Assembly (NCBI RefSeq): GCF_016056305.1
Contig: NZ_JAECZC010000002.1
Coordinates: 141,934 to 205,933 of the forward strand
DNA: 64,000 nt
Reading direction: 5' to 3'
Origin: Amazonocrinis nigriterrae CENA67
Lineage (GTDB): Bacteria; Cyanobacteriota; Cyanobacteriia; Cyanobacteriales; Nostocaceae
The notes below the pieces were generated by a model that saw nothing but the letters and a program-made list of their open reading frames with translations, was not told the origin of the DNA and ran no database searches. The position numbers were made by a program, and so were the translations under genes. The first letter of the stretch is position 1, and the number at the start of each line of letters is the position of its first letter. Of this stretch, positions 27,980-36,713 are shown in pieces.

Positions 27980-29869
27980 ATGGCGCTCATAGTTCAGAAA
28001 TTCGGTGGTACATCTGTCGGTTCAGTCGAACGCATTCAAGCTGTCGCACAGCGTGTTTATAAAACTGTTCAAGCTGGAAACTCACTTGTTGTAGTGGTTT
28101 CAGCAATGGGCAAAACCACCGATGGACTCGTCAAACTCGCTACGGAAATTTCTCCAAATCCTAACCGCCGAGAAATGGATATGCTGCTTTCCACTGGTGA
28201 ACAAGTCACCATTGCTTTACTCAGCATGGCATTACAAGAACTCGGACAACCAGCAATTTCTATGACTGGCGCTCAAGTTGGAATTGTTACCGAAGCAGAA
28301 CACACCCGCGCTCGAATTTTAGATATTAAAACCAATCGCCTCAGTCGCCATATCAAGGATGGTAAAGTAGTTGTAGTTGCGGGTTTTCAAGGCATCTCCA
28401 GCGTTGGAGAAATGGAAATTACTACTTTGGGTCGTGGTGGTTCCGATACCTCAGCAGTAGCTTTGGCAGCAGCTTTAAAAGCAAATTTTTGTGAAATTTA
28501 TACAGATGTGCCAGGGATTTTAACTACAGACCCCCGTCTAGTTCCTGAAGCCCAGTTAATGGATGCAATTACCTGCGATGAAATGCTGGAACTAGCAAGC
28601 TTGGGGGCGAAAGTACTGCATCCCCGTGCTGTGGAAATTGCTCGTAACTATGGTGTACCCCTAGTAGTCAGGTCTAGCTGGACAGATGACCCAGGTACCT
28701 GGGTGACATCAGCCAAAGTCCAAGAGCGATCGCTGATTAATTTAGAAATTGCCCGTCCAGTAGACCATGTAGAATTTGACACAGACCAAGCGAAGGTCGC
28801 TTTATTACGTGTACCAGATAAACCAGGTGTTGCAGCCAAGTTATTTGGCGAAATTTCCCGGCAAAATGTAGACGTAGATTTAATTATTCAGTCAATTCAT
28901 GAAGGTAATAGTAATGACATTGCCTTTACCGTGACAACACCAATATTAAAGCGAGCAGAAGCAGTGGCAGCAGCGATCGCCCCAGCACTGAGAAGTCAAT
29001 CCAACCCCAAATCTGAAGAAGCGGAGGTGATGGTAGAACGAAATATTGCCAAAGTCAGCATTGTTGGTGCAGGCATGATTGGGCGTCCTGGCGTTGCAGC
29101 CAAGATGTTTGCCACCCTAGCAGAAGCAAAAGTGAACATCGAGATGATTTCCACCAGCGAAGTCAAAGTCAGTTGCGTAGTAGATGCAGTAGACTGCGAT
29201 CGCGCTGTGGCAGCACTTCGCACTGCCTTTGAGATTGAAGCAGGGGAGCAGGGGAGCAGGGGCACAGGGGAGCAGAGGAGCAGGGGAGCAGGGGAAGCAG
29301 GGGGAGAAAAATTAATTCTTTTATCCCCCTCATCCCCCTCATCCCCCTCATCTCCCTCATCTCCCCTAGTCCGCGGCGTTGCCCTAGATATGAACCAAGC
29401 ACGTCTTGCTATCCGCCAAGTACCAGATCGGCCGGGGATGGCGGCGCAGCTGTTTGGACTATTGGCACAACACAACATCAGCGTTGATATGATTATCCAA
29501 TCTCAGCGCTGTCGGGTAATTGATAATGTTCCCAGACGGGATATTGCCTTTACCGTTAGCCGAATCGATGGGGAAAATACACAAAAAATCCTCACCCAAG
29601 TGGCAGCAGAGTTAGGATGGGGTGAAGTTGTATTAGACTGTGCGATCGCTAAAGTAAGTATTGTTGGTGCAGGTATGGTAGGACAACCAGGTGTTGCCGC
29701 AAAAATGTTTGAAGCGCTAGCTCAACACCAAATCAATATCCAAATGATTGCTACCTCAGAAATTAAAATCAGCTGTGTTGTTGGACAAGAGCAAGGTGTT
29801 AAGGCTTTGCAAGTCATTCATACTGCCTTTGGGCTTGCTGGTAGCGAGAAATTTGTAGTTCCAGCGTAG
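27980..29869 (+). CDS. lysC: Aspartate kinase with four ACT domains
   Basis: First enzyme of the aspartate family pathway (Lys, Thr, Met, diaminopimelate). The kinase domain, residues 1-about 250, begins VQKFGGTSVG and includes STGEQVTIALLSMAL and FCEIYTDVPGILTTDPR. Two ACT pairs follow, typical of cyanobacterial aspartokinases of about 600 residues: KVALLRVPDKPGVAAKLFGEI and KVSIVGAGMIGRPGVAAKMFA, then RLAIRQVPDRPGMAAQLFGLL and KVSIVGAGMVGQPGVAAKMFE. Residues about 421-463 between the pairs are coded by GGGGAGCAG-type and CCCCCTCAT-type repeats (GEQGSRGTGEQRSRG... then [14 protein letters not shown]). This explains the extra length and leaves the domains intact. The gene appears monocistronic. 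Confidence 0.96.
   Translation: MALIVQKFGGTSVGSVERIQAVAQRVYKTVQAGNSLVVVVSAMGKTTDGLVKLATEISPNPNRREMDMLLSTGEQVTIALLSMALQELGQPAISMTGAQVGIVTEAEHTRARILDIKTNRLSRHIKDGKVVVVAGFQGISSVGEMEITTLGRGGSDTSAVALAAALKANFCEIYTDVPGILTTDPRLVPEAQLMDAITCDEMLELASLGAKVLHPRAVEIARNYGVPLVVRSSWTDDPGTWVTSAKVQERSLINLEIARPVDHVEFDTDQAKVALLRVPDKPGVAAKLFGEISRQNVDVDLIIQSIHEGNSNDIAFTVTTPILKRAEAVAAAIAPALRSQSNPKSEEAEVMVERNIAKVSIVGAGMIGRPGVAAKMFATLAEAKVNIEMISTSEVKVSCVVDAVDCDRAVAALRTAFEIEAGEQGSRGTGEQRSRGAGEAGGEKLILLSPSSPSSPSSPSSPLVRGVALDMNQARLAIRQVPDRPGMAAQLFGLLAQHNISVDMIIQSQRCRVIDNVPRRDIAFTVSRIDGENTQKILTQVAAELGWGEVVLDCAIAKVSIVGAGMVGQPGVAAKMFEALAQHQINIQMIATSEIKISCVVGQEQGVKALQVIHTAFGLAGSEKFVVPA
29239..29370. repeat. In-frame repeat insertion in lysC
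   Basis: Purine-rich GGGGAGCAG units followed by four to five CCCCCTCAT units, 132 bp, frame-preserving and placed in the linker between the two ACT pairs. The left and right halves are partly complementary in composition. Confidence 0.88.
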
Positions 29870-29879
29870 TTTCTAGCAA

Positions 29880-30358
29880 AGTGCTGAGTGCTGAGTGCTG
29901 TAAACGCTTGGTGCGGCTACTCTTCTCCTTCAAAGACGCTCTTGCTAGCTTGCTTAAGCGTAGAGGTACGAGAACGCCTAACGGCGAACCCGCTATCGTG
30001 GAGCCAGTGCGCTATCGCGCTCTGCCGACTTGTACCGCTAAAGCGGAACCCGCAGGGTAGCACAAGCGCGTTGCTGAGTAGAAAGCAAGTTATTTCAAGG
30101 CTAGTAGCAATCAGCACTGTCCTCAACTATGCTTCGACTGCTATAACTTTCAAAAAACAAAAGTGCGTAAGTCCTATTAGTTAAGACTTACGCAAACCTA
30201 CACCCTACTTTAGGCAATTCATAAATTGCCCCTACATGAAAATCAGGGTTTCGCTTATTTCTTACGCAAGTACTATGAGCGAATTTGAAATTGATTTTTC
30301 TCCCCATCTCCCCATCTCCCCATCTCCTCATCTTCCCATCTCCAATCCCCCCATCTCC
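29880..30358. other. Repeat-filled gap after lysC
   Basis: Contains GTGCTGAGTGCTGAGTGCTG (29881-29900), a block of GC-rich hairpins (29920-30065), a hairpin GCGTAAGTC / GACTTACGC (30165-30193) made of two family C-type ends, and a CCCCATCT array (about 30299-30358). The array runs into the stop codon of the next minus-strand gene. No gene. Confidence 0.6.
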
Positions 30359-31237
30359 CTATCTGTTATTTTGATGCCAGTCTTCAATCATCGCTACTAT
30401 TTCTGAAATCCGACGCTCACCACACCAAACTAAATCCAGTTTTGTGAGATGGTCTGGATTGATTAGATTTTTTCCTTCAGCAAAGCTATGGGATTTGTGT
30501 TCTGCCAGTGATGCTATTAAATCCTGGTAGATGATACTTTCATCGAACTTAGGATCTGTCTGTTCATCATTCATAATTGCCATTGCTCGTTCTTGTGGCA
30601 AACCTTGGAGAACATTAAAAATAAATCGTGTAGGAAAGTCTACATCTTGAAGTGCAGGATGACGCTTTACCAAACCAGCCAGCAGTACTCCCAGATAAGC
30701 GGCTGCTTGAGAATTACTCAGTAACTGTACTTTTTGGGATGCAATCTTGGTTAAATTGGTGAAAAATGCACATCCTAACTGTTTTTCGATGGCGATAATT
30801 GGATCTTTTACCGGAAGAGATTGTAACTGTGCTTCCAACAATTTCTGATTTTTCAGCGGCAGTTGGTTAAGTAAAGTTTCCTTGGCGCGATCACTGATAA
30901 TCATGTTGCCATCTATGCCAAAGCTGAAATCTTTACCTGGTTCTAAACCAGAATTTACTAGAATGCGAAAGACATTATTTTGTGATTGCTCCTGTATTTC
31001 TTGATACTTTAATTCCCCAAAAAAAGTTTCAAAAAACCAACGGTAGCTATCAGAATCGCATTCAGACATAACCTCTTTAACTATCACATCTGTTAACTTT
31101 TCTCCCCCCAGAATTTTTTGCCAGTGTATAATTAGAGTATTAATAGCAACTCGATCACGCCGACGGAGTGCCAGGAGCAATTGACGCTTCGCCGTATTCG
31201 CATCGTCTCTATCTCGTCTGAATAAGTTGATTTTCAA
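30359..31237 (-). CDS. Cyanobacterial protein of unknown function
   Basis: A 292-residue soluble protein, not recognised. It is charged at the N-terminus (MKINLFRRDRDDANTAKRQ) and helical throughout, for example LGVLLAGLVKRHPALQDVDFPTRFIFNVLQGLPQERAMAI. No signal peptide, membrane segment or nucleotide-binding motif is seen. Its TAG stop lies in the edge of a CCCCATCT/CCCTATCT repeat array, so the present C-terminus (EDWHQNNR) may have been trimmed or set by repeat insertion. It is isolated, with about 1 kb of gene-free DNA upstream. Confidence 0.65.
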   Translation of the reverse strand: MKINLFRRDRDDANTAKRQLLLALRRRDRVAINTLIIHWQKILGGEKLTDVIVKEVMSECDSDSYRWFFETFFGELKYQEIQEQSQNNVFRILVNSGLEPGKDFSFGIDGNMIISDRAKETLLNQLPLKNQKLLEAQLQSLPVKDPIIAIEKQLGCAFFTNLTKIASQKVQLLSNSQAAAYLGVLLAGLVKRHPALQDVDFPTRFIFNVLQGLPQERAMAIMNDEQTDPKFDESIIYQDLIASLAEHKSHSFAEGKNLINPDHLTKLDLVWCGERRISEIVAMIEDWHQNNR

Positions 31238-32230
31238 TCTACTATTTTGGGTTTGAAGTTTTTAGTAAATGAGATTACAATTCTTTTACCGCATCTGTTA
31301 CTTAAGTATCATGAGTAGGATTACTGAAATAACGTCAAGTAACTACATATTATCAATACAGTTGCCCAAAATTTAACAATTCTACGATGCTAATTTGCAA
31401 ACGAAACAAAAAGTTTATAAAAAATAGTTGAGTAAAACAACCAAATCCAGAATAATTTGCTGATTTGGAAGCAAACAAAGAACTCTAAATCCAAAAATTC
31501 AATTGTACTATTTATCTGTACTATTTCCTGGCTGAGGAAATTCCACTACAAACAGCCTTTAGCAAATATCAGGGAATAAGCCTGAGATGAGTTTTCTGTC
31601 TGGTATCAAAAATTCCGAAAGTCAATTGACAAAATAATTTTTGTCAATTGACTGCTATTTTTAGCATGATTACTAACATTATTGAAAACAGTGCTGTTAA
31701 TTATACATCTATGTCATGTTTTTTAAACGCGTAAATCCTACAGTATTGATTACCTTTTTAATAATGATTTGTAAAAGTTAGGAAAAGTAGGAAAAGTAGG
31801 AAAAGTAAAAATCAATTATTCAAGGTATAATTAATTAATTTTTTTAAGTGTTTTTACATAAAAATATTGCTTACTCAACCTATAAAATGTATATTTAATG
31901 TGTGCATAATTGCAATAAATAAATCTTAGTAATCAGCATGAACAGATCAACTCTATTTCTAACTTAAAAAATCAACTATACCTAATGCATAATTTGCTTG
32001 TTTTTGCAACAGTTTAACTTTCCATTGAAGTATGAATGGCAAATGAGTAGCGCGATCGCACAACTTACTCTTCAAATTAGCCAAAAATAGAGTCAGTTTG
32101 ACTACAAGTAATTAGGTAGTATCTATAGCTGAAACAGTTGAACATATTGAAAACACTTATTCAGCAATGATTCTATGAGGAACAGTGTCTAGCGCCCGCC
32201 TGTCCTATCCTGGAGATAAGTAATACTGTT
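31238..32230. other. AT-rich gene-free stretch of about 1 kb
   Basis: Contains a perfect 15-bp stem inverted repeat AGTCAATTGACAAAA / TTTTGTCAATTGACT (31620-31653) with a TAATT loop, and a 9-bp tandem repeat GGAAAAGTA x3 (about 31780-31808). It is otherwise AT-rich and separates two divergent genes, so it may hold long regulatory regions. No gene recognised. Confidence 0.55.
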
Positions 32231-33181
32231 GTGGGTGAGACTGTGTTTTTCAGCGTTGTGATACCGACTTATAATCGCCAGCCAATTTTAGAGAAGTGCC
32301 TCCGAGCCTTGGAAGTGCAGGAATTAAGTGCATCTAGTGTAATTACTGGTTATGAGATTGTCTTGGTAGACGATGGTTCTACTGATGGCACATTGGAGTG
32401 GTTAGCAGCACACAAAGATGAGTTTCCGCATGTGCTAGCTTTTCAGCAAGATCATGCTGGCCCATCTGCGGCGCGTAATTTGGGTGTCAACCAGGCAATA
32501 GGAGACATCATTATTTTTATTGATAGCGATTTAGTAGTGCTGAAAAATTTCTTGCAAGCTCATGCAGATGCGCTCTTGCAAGGAAAAGAGCAATTGGGTA
32601 GCGATCGCTTTTTTACCTATGGTGCAGTTATTAATACTTGTAATTTCGATAATCCCACAGAAGAACCCTATAAGCTGACAGATTTTTCCGCAGCTTTTTT
32701 CGCCACAGGAAATGTAGCAATACCCAAACATTGGTTAGAAAAAGCTGGACTGTTTGACACTAGCTTTCAACTCTACGGCTGGGAAGATTTAGAATTAGGC
32801 GTCAGGCTCAAAAAGCTAGGTTTAAAACTGATTAAATGCCCAGCCGCAGTAGGATATCACTGGCATCCAGCATTTAGATTAGAGCAAATCCCCAGCTTGA
32901 TAGAAAAAGAAATTCAACGCGGACGCATGGGAGTTTTGTTTTATCAAAAGCATCCTAGATGGGAAGTGCGGATGATGATTCAAATGACTTGGCTACATCG
33001 CTTACTTTGGGGAATTCTCTCACTCAATGGCACACTTAACGAAAAGACAATGGCGCCATTGTTGCAATGGCTAATTAATTCAGGTAGACCACAGTTAGCT
33101 TTAGAAATTGCCAGAATTTTCCTCAATTGGTACAACGTCAAAGGTGTATATGAGGCCTACGCTCAATTACAAGGGGAATAG
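32231..33181 (+). CDS. Family 2 glycosyltransferase
   Basis: A 316-residue GT-A fold glycosyltransferase. SVVIPTYNRQPILEKCLRAL begins the domain, VLVDDGSTDGTLEWL carries the nucleotide-binding Asp pair, IIFIDSDLVVL is the DXD-like metal site, and LYGWEDLELGVRLKKLG is the catalytic-base region. No membrane segment; acts in the cytosol on nucleotide-sugar donors, acceptor unknown. GTG start at 32231, with GGAG about 15 bases upstream (long spacing). The TAG stop is part of a GGGGAATAGGGAATG repeat, so the C-terminus is defined by an STRR array. It lies away from the large glycan cluster at the window end. Confidence 0.85.
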   Translation: MGETVFFSVVIPTYNRQPILEKCLRALEVQELSASSVITGYEIVLVDDGSTDGTLEWLAAHKDEFPHVLAFQQDHAGPSAARNLGVNQAIGDIIIFIDSDLVVLKNFLQAHADALLQGKEQLGSDRFFTYGAVINTCNFDNPTEEPYKLTDFSAAFFATGNVAIPKHWLEKAGLFDTSFQLYGWEDLELGVRLKKLGLKLIKCPAAVGYHWHPAFRLEQIPSLIEKEIQRGRMGVLFYQKHPRWEVRMMIQMTWLHRLLWGILSLNGTLNEKTMAPLLQWLINSGRPQLALEIARIFLNWYNVKGVYEAYAQLQGE

Positions 33182-33300
33182 GGAATGGGGAATAGGGAAT
33201 GGGGAACTCGGGGCCCCCTCTGGGGATAAGGGGCAATGGGGAATGGGGAATGGGGAATTTTCTCACCACTCACTACTCCCTAGTCACTACTCCCCATTAC
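33172..33300. repeat. GGGGAATAGGGAATG-type STRR array
   Basis: Repeated GGGAATG/GGGGAATA units, overlapping the last codons of the glycosyltransferase, followed by a CACTACTCCC-type complement at about 33265-33298. Confidence 0.75.
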
Positions 33301-33354
33301 CAAGGATGAATGTGCTATCCTAGAAAAGTTGACTAAATTCCGCACATCCAGGAA

Positions 33355-33420
33355 TTCGGGTGTTTCCTGCTTTGGGAAATACACCTGGGTGGAGGTTTAA
33401 CCCGAATAGGAGTTAAAAAA
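33355..33420 (+). promoter_or_regulatory. 5' leader of rpsB with a bulged hairpin
   Basis: GGTGTTTCC / GGGAAATACACC forms a bulged hairpin at about 33358-33386, followed by GGAGGTTTAACCCGAATAGGAG before the ATG. It could mediate feedback control by S2, as leaders of rpsB do in other bacteria, but no known motif is recognised. Confidence 0.35.
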
Positions 33421-33423
33421 TAT

Positions 33424-34218
33424 ATGCCAGTCGTTTCATTGGCTCAAATGATGGAGTCAGGGGTTCATTTTGGGCATCAAACCCGCCGTTGGAACCCAAA
33501 AATGTCTCCTTACATTTACACTGCTCGCAATGGTGTACATATCATCGACTTGGTGCAGACTGCCCAATTGATGGAAGATGCTTATACCTACATGAGAACC
33601 CAAGCGGAGCAAGGGAAGAAATTCCTCTTCGTCGGTACAAAGCGCCAAGCAGCCGGGATTATCGCTCAAGAAGCAGCTCGTTGTGGTTCTCACTACATCA
33701 ACCAGCGTTGGTTGGGTGGAATGCTCACCAACTGGGCTACTATCAAAACCAGAGCAGACCGCCTCAAAGATTTAGAACGCCGTGAAGAAAGTGGCGCTCT
33801 CGATTTATTGCCGAAAAAAGAAGCTTCCATGCTGCGTCGGGAAATGGCGAAGCTTCAGAAATACCTTGGTGGCATTAAAACAATGCGGAAAGTACCCGAT
33901 GTCGTAGTGATTGTAGACCAACGGCGGGAGTACAACGCAGTTCAAGAATGTCAAAAACTGGGAATTCCCATTGTGTCCATGCTGGATACAAACTGTGACC
34001 CAGATGTAGTAGATATTCCCATACCAGCCAATGACGACGCCATTAGGTCGATCAAGCTGATAGTAGGCAAGTTGGCGGACGCTATTTACGAAGGTCGCCA
34101 CGGTCAACTGGATGTGGAAGAAGATTACGAAGATTACGAGGGTGCTGAGGAAGATTACGACTACGATGAAAGCGATTATAGCGACTCGCTGATTCCCGAC
34201 GACGAAGACGAAGAATAA
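33424..34218 (+). CDS. rpsB: 30S ribosomal protein S2
   Basis: 264 residues, full-length S2 of the small ribosomal subunit. [58 protein letters not shown] and [26 protein letters not shown] are diagnostic. A long acidic tail ([19 protein letters not shown] to DDEDEE) extends the protein beyond the usual bacterial end. AGGAG lies eight to ten bases before the ATG. It is followed by tsf, the usual partner in bacteria, 262 bp later. Confidence 0.98.
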   Translation: MPVVSLAQMMESGVHFGHQTRRWNPKMSPYIYTARNGVHIIDLVQTAQLMEDAYTYMRTQAEQGKKFLFVGTKRQAAGIIAQEAARCGSHYINQRWLGGMLTNWATIKTRADRLKDLERREESGALDLLPKKEASMLRREMAKLQKYLGGIKTMRKVPDVVVIVDQRREYNAVQECQKLGIPIVSMLDTNCDPDVVDIPIPANDDAIRSIKLIVGKLADAIYEGRHGQLDVEEDYEDYEGAEEDYDYDESDYSDSLIPDDEDEE

Positions 34219-34480
34219 GGTTGATGAAGTAAGCTGTTACACGTCAAGATTGCATAATTTTGATGGCTGACAACTGATGACAGATGACAGTTATCAGTCA
34301 TCTGTCATCGACCTTTAGGAGTAATTATGCAACCGAGATGTGCTTGAGCTTTTGAAGACTGAAGGCTGAAATTTCATCCTTCTTACTTCATACTTCACAT
34401 ATCATCCTTCTGAGTAAGATAGAAATACTCAACACCCGTGAGTAATTACAACTCGAGGTCAAGTTAGGAATTAAGGCAAC
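34219..34480. other. rpsB-tsf spacer
   Basis: A hairpin GATGACAGATGAC / GTCATCTGTCATC (about 34274-34309) built from STRR-like GATGACA units may attenuate or process the rpsB-tsf transcript. No gene. Confidence 0.5.
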
Positions 34481-35425
34481 ATGGCGGAAATATCTGCAAA
34501 ACTCGTCCAAGACCTACGCCAAAAAACTGGTGCGGGCATACTGGACTGCAAAAAAGCGCTGAAAGAAACTGATGGCGACATCGAACAAGCCATAGACTGG
34601 CTACGCAAAAAGAACTTGGTTTCAGCGGGTAAAAAAAGCGATCGCATTGCGGCAGAAGGTCTAGTAGACACCTACATTCAGCCCGATGGTAGAGTAGGTG
34701 TACTCATAGAAGTTAACTGCCAAACCGATTTTGTTGCCCGTAACGAAGCATTTAAAGCTTTAGTTAAGAATCTCGCTAAACAAGCGGCGACTGCTGATAG
34801 TGTTGAGTCTTTGTTAGCTCAACCCTACATTGAAGATGAAAGCTTGACCGTAGAAGAGTTCATCAAACAAAGCATCGTCAATTTGGGTGAAAATATCCAG
34901 CTACGTCGCTTTGTGAATTTTGCCCTAGCAGAAGGCACACCAGGTGTAGTAGACAGCTACATTCACACTGGCGGTCGAGTTGGTGTGTTAGTCGAGGCAA
35001 ACTCTCAAACCGAGTCTGCGGCTGCTAATGAAGAGTTTCAAAACTTGGCTCGAAATGCCGCCATGCAAGTTGCAGCTTGTCCCAATGTCGAATATGTCAG
35101 CGTAGACCAAATCCCTGACGAAGTTGTCCAAAAAGAAAAAGACATTGAAATGGGCCGGGATGATTTGGGGAACAAGCCACAGAACATCAAAGAAAAGATA
35201 GTTCAAGGGCGAATTGAAAAACGTTTGAAAGAATTGACCTTGCTGGATCAGCCTTACATTCGCGATCAAAGCATTTCCGTAGAAGACTTGGTAAAACAAG
35301 TCAAGGGTAAAGTCGGTGAAGACATCCAAGTGCGGCGCTTTATTCGCTATGTGCTGGGTGAAGGCATTGAAAAGCAAGAAAGTAACTTTGCTGACGAAGT
35401 TGCCGCACAAATGGGTAGCAAATAA
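34481..35425 (+). CDS. tsf: Elongation factor Ts
   Basis: 314 residues; nucleotide-exchange factor for EF-Tu. The N-terminal UBA-like module [42 protein letters not shown] is present, then [19 protein letters not shown], which contacts EF-Tu, and a second similar core segment [27 protein letters not shown]. The C-terminal [28 protein letters not shown] is complete. Length is normal for cyanobacteria. A strong terminator lies about 100 bp after the stop, which closes the rpsB-tsf unit. Confidence 0.98.
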   Translation: MAEISAKLVQDLRQKTGAGILDCKKALKETDGDIEQAIDWLRKKNLVSAGKKSDRIAAEGLVDTYIQPDGRVGVLIEVNCQTDFVARNEAFKALVKNLAKQAATADSVESLLAQPYIEDESLTVEEFIKQSIVNLGENIQLRRFVNFALAEGTPGVVDSYIHTGGRVGVLVEANSQTESAAANEEFQNLARNAAMQVAACPNVEYVSVDQIPDEVVQKEKDIEMGRDDLGNKPQNIKEKIVQGRIEKRLKELTLLDQPYIRDQSISVEDLVKQVKGKVGEDIQVRRFIRYVLGEGIEKQESNFADEVAAQMGSK

Positions 35426-35526
35426 ATTTAGTCATGAGTCATTAGTCAATGGTCAATAGCAAACAACAACTGACTACTAACTACTGACAAAAGACTGATG
35501 ACAAAAGACTGAAGCCCCTTTTAAAA

Positions 35527-35568
35527 ACAGGTCAGTATAGTTTAAACTGACCTGTATTTTATTTATTT
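35527..35568 (+). terminator. Terminator of rpsB-tsf
   Basis: 10-bp stem ACAGGTCAGT (35527-35536) / ACTGACCTGT (35546-35555) followed by ATTTTATTTATTTT. Confidence 0.88.
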
Positions 35569-35705
35569 TCAGGAGATGCTTGGTGATGAATGGTCTTGAG
35601 TTATTAATATAAAGTTTAAAATCTCAAATTCTGACGATGATTATTTTAGAATAAATACGTACATTTGTACCATAACTAGGTTCAGGTGGTCAATCAAGAA
35701 AAGAT

Positions 35706-36629
35706 ATGGCAAGAGCAATTGAGCAAATTGAGCGGGATATTGCAGCACTGCAAGAAGCGATAGGCGCGATCGCCACAGAACTCCATAGCGCTTATGCTAG
35801 TTATCTAACTCATGCCGGGCAAGCTTTACAAAAGCAGTTGATTCTGGCCACTTACCACCTATGTACTCAAGGGTATCCTGAAAACTTTTTGAGTTTGTCA
35901 TTGAATCAACGGCAACAATTGCAACAAACTATCCGCAAATTGGGTCAACAGGCAGCTGAGCAATTGCTCACTTATATTAAAACTGAGCAAGTAAAGGAAG
36001 CAGAGGAAGTAAAAGAGGTAGAGAAAGTAGAGCAAGTAGAAGAGCAACTTCCTGAGCAGCAAATAAGCAGCTTGGAAGAAGAGAGTTTAGAATCAAATTT
36101 ACCCAATCTCCCCAAACCTACAGAAAGCCGCACTCCAGGAATTTACACCATACCTCTACCCTACCTGACTTCTCCTGACCCATCTAACCCCATAGAATTG
36201 GCAAAATGGCAACAAAGCCTGGAATATCTCACACAACAGACGCTAAAAAAAGTCTCCCATGAGGCTAATGTTGTATTACAAAAAGCTGGTATTTTACCGA
36301 AAAAATTACCAGAACCAATTTTAGAAGCTGCTGCGGCTGCATCAGAAGCATCTGCCGAGGTGATGCCAGGGCCACCTAACCTTTTAAACTTGGTAATTGA
36401 AATTGAAAACGAGCAGGATGCAGAAAACAGTGGACTGACACAGATTATGACTATTAATCTGCGACTGGGAGAAATAGAATTTGCCGATGCGGCACTTTCA
36501 TCTGGTCGCAAGCAAATTCGTAGTATCTTAGCTAAACTAAACAAGCTAGGACGAGAGTATCAAAAAAAGCAACGGGAACGCGCAGTTGCGGAAGCGGAAG
36601 CTGTATGGCGTGCTAGTTGGTATGAATAA
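35706..36629 (+). CDS. Conserved-looking cyanobacterial protein of unknown function
   Basis: 307 residues, not recognised. The N-terminal 100 residues are helical (MARAIEQIERDIAALQEAIGAIATELHSAY). A Lys/Glu/Val-rich low-complexity run (KEAEEVKEVEKVEQVEEQ) follows, then a Pro-rich linker, a helical segment (LAKWQQSLEYLTQQTLKKVSHEANVVLQKAGILP) and a C-terminal domain with LNLVIEIENEQD and RSILAKLNKLGREYQKKQRERAVAEAEAVWRASWYE. No signal peptide or membrane segment. It is 85 bp upstream of recG on the same strand and may be co-transcribed. Function unknown. Confidence 0.7.
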   Translation: MARAIEQIERDIAALQEAIGAIATELHSAYASYLTHAGQALQKQLILATYHLCTQGYPENFLSLSLNQRQQLQQTIRKLGQQAAEQLLTYIKTEQVKEAEEVKEVEKVEQVEEQLPEQQISSLEEESLESNLPNLPKPTESRTPGIYTIPLPYLTSPDPSNPIELAKWQQSLEYLTQQTLKKVSHEANVVLQKAGILPKKLPEPILEAAAAASEASAEVMPGPPNLLNLVIEIENEQDAENSGLTQIMTINLRLGEIEFADAALSSGRKQIRSILAKLNKLGREYQKKQRERAVAEAEAVWRASWYE

Positions 36630-36713
36630 AGTTATGAGTTATGAATTATGAGTTATTAATTCAAAACTTATAACTCCTAACTCCTGACTCCTAACTTTTA
36701 ACTCTACTGACCA

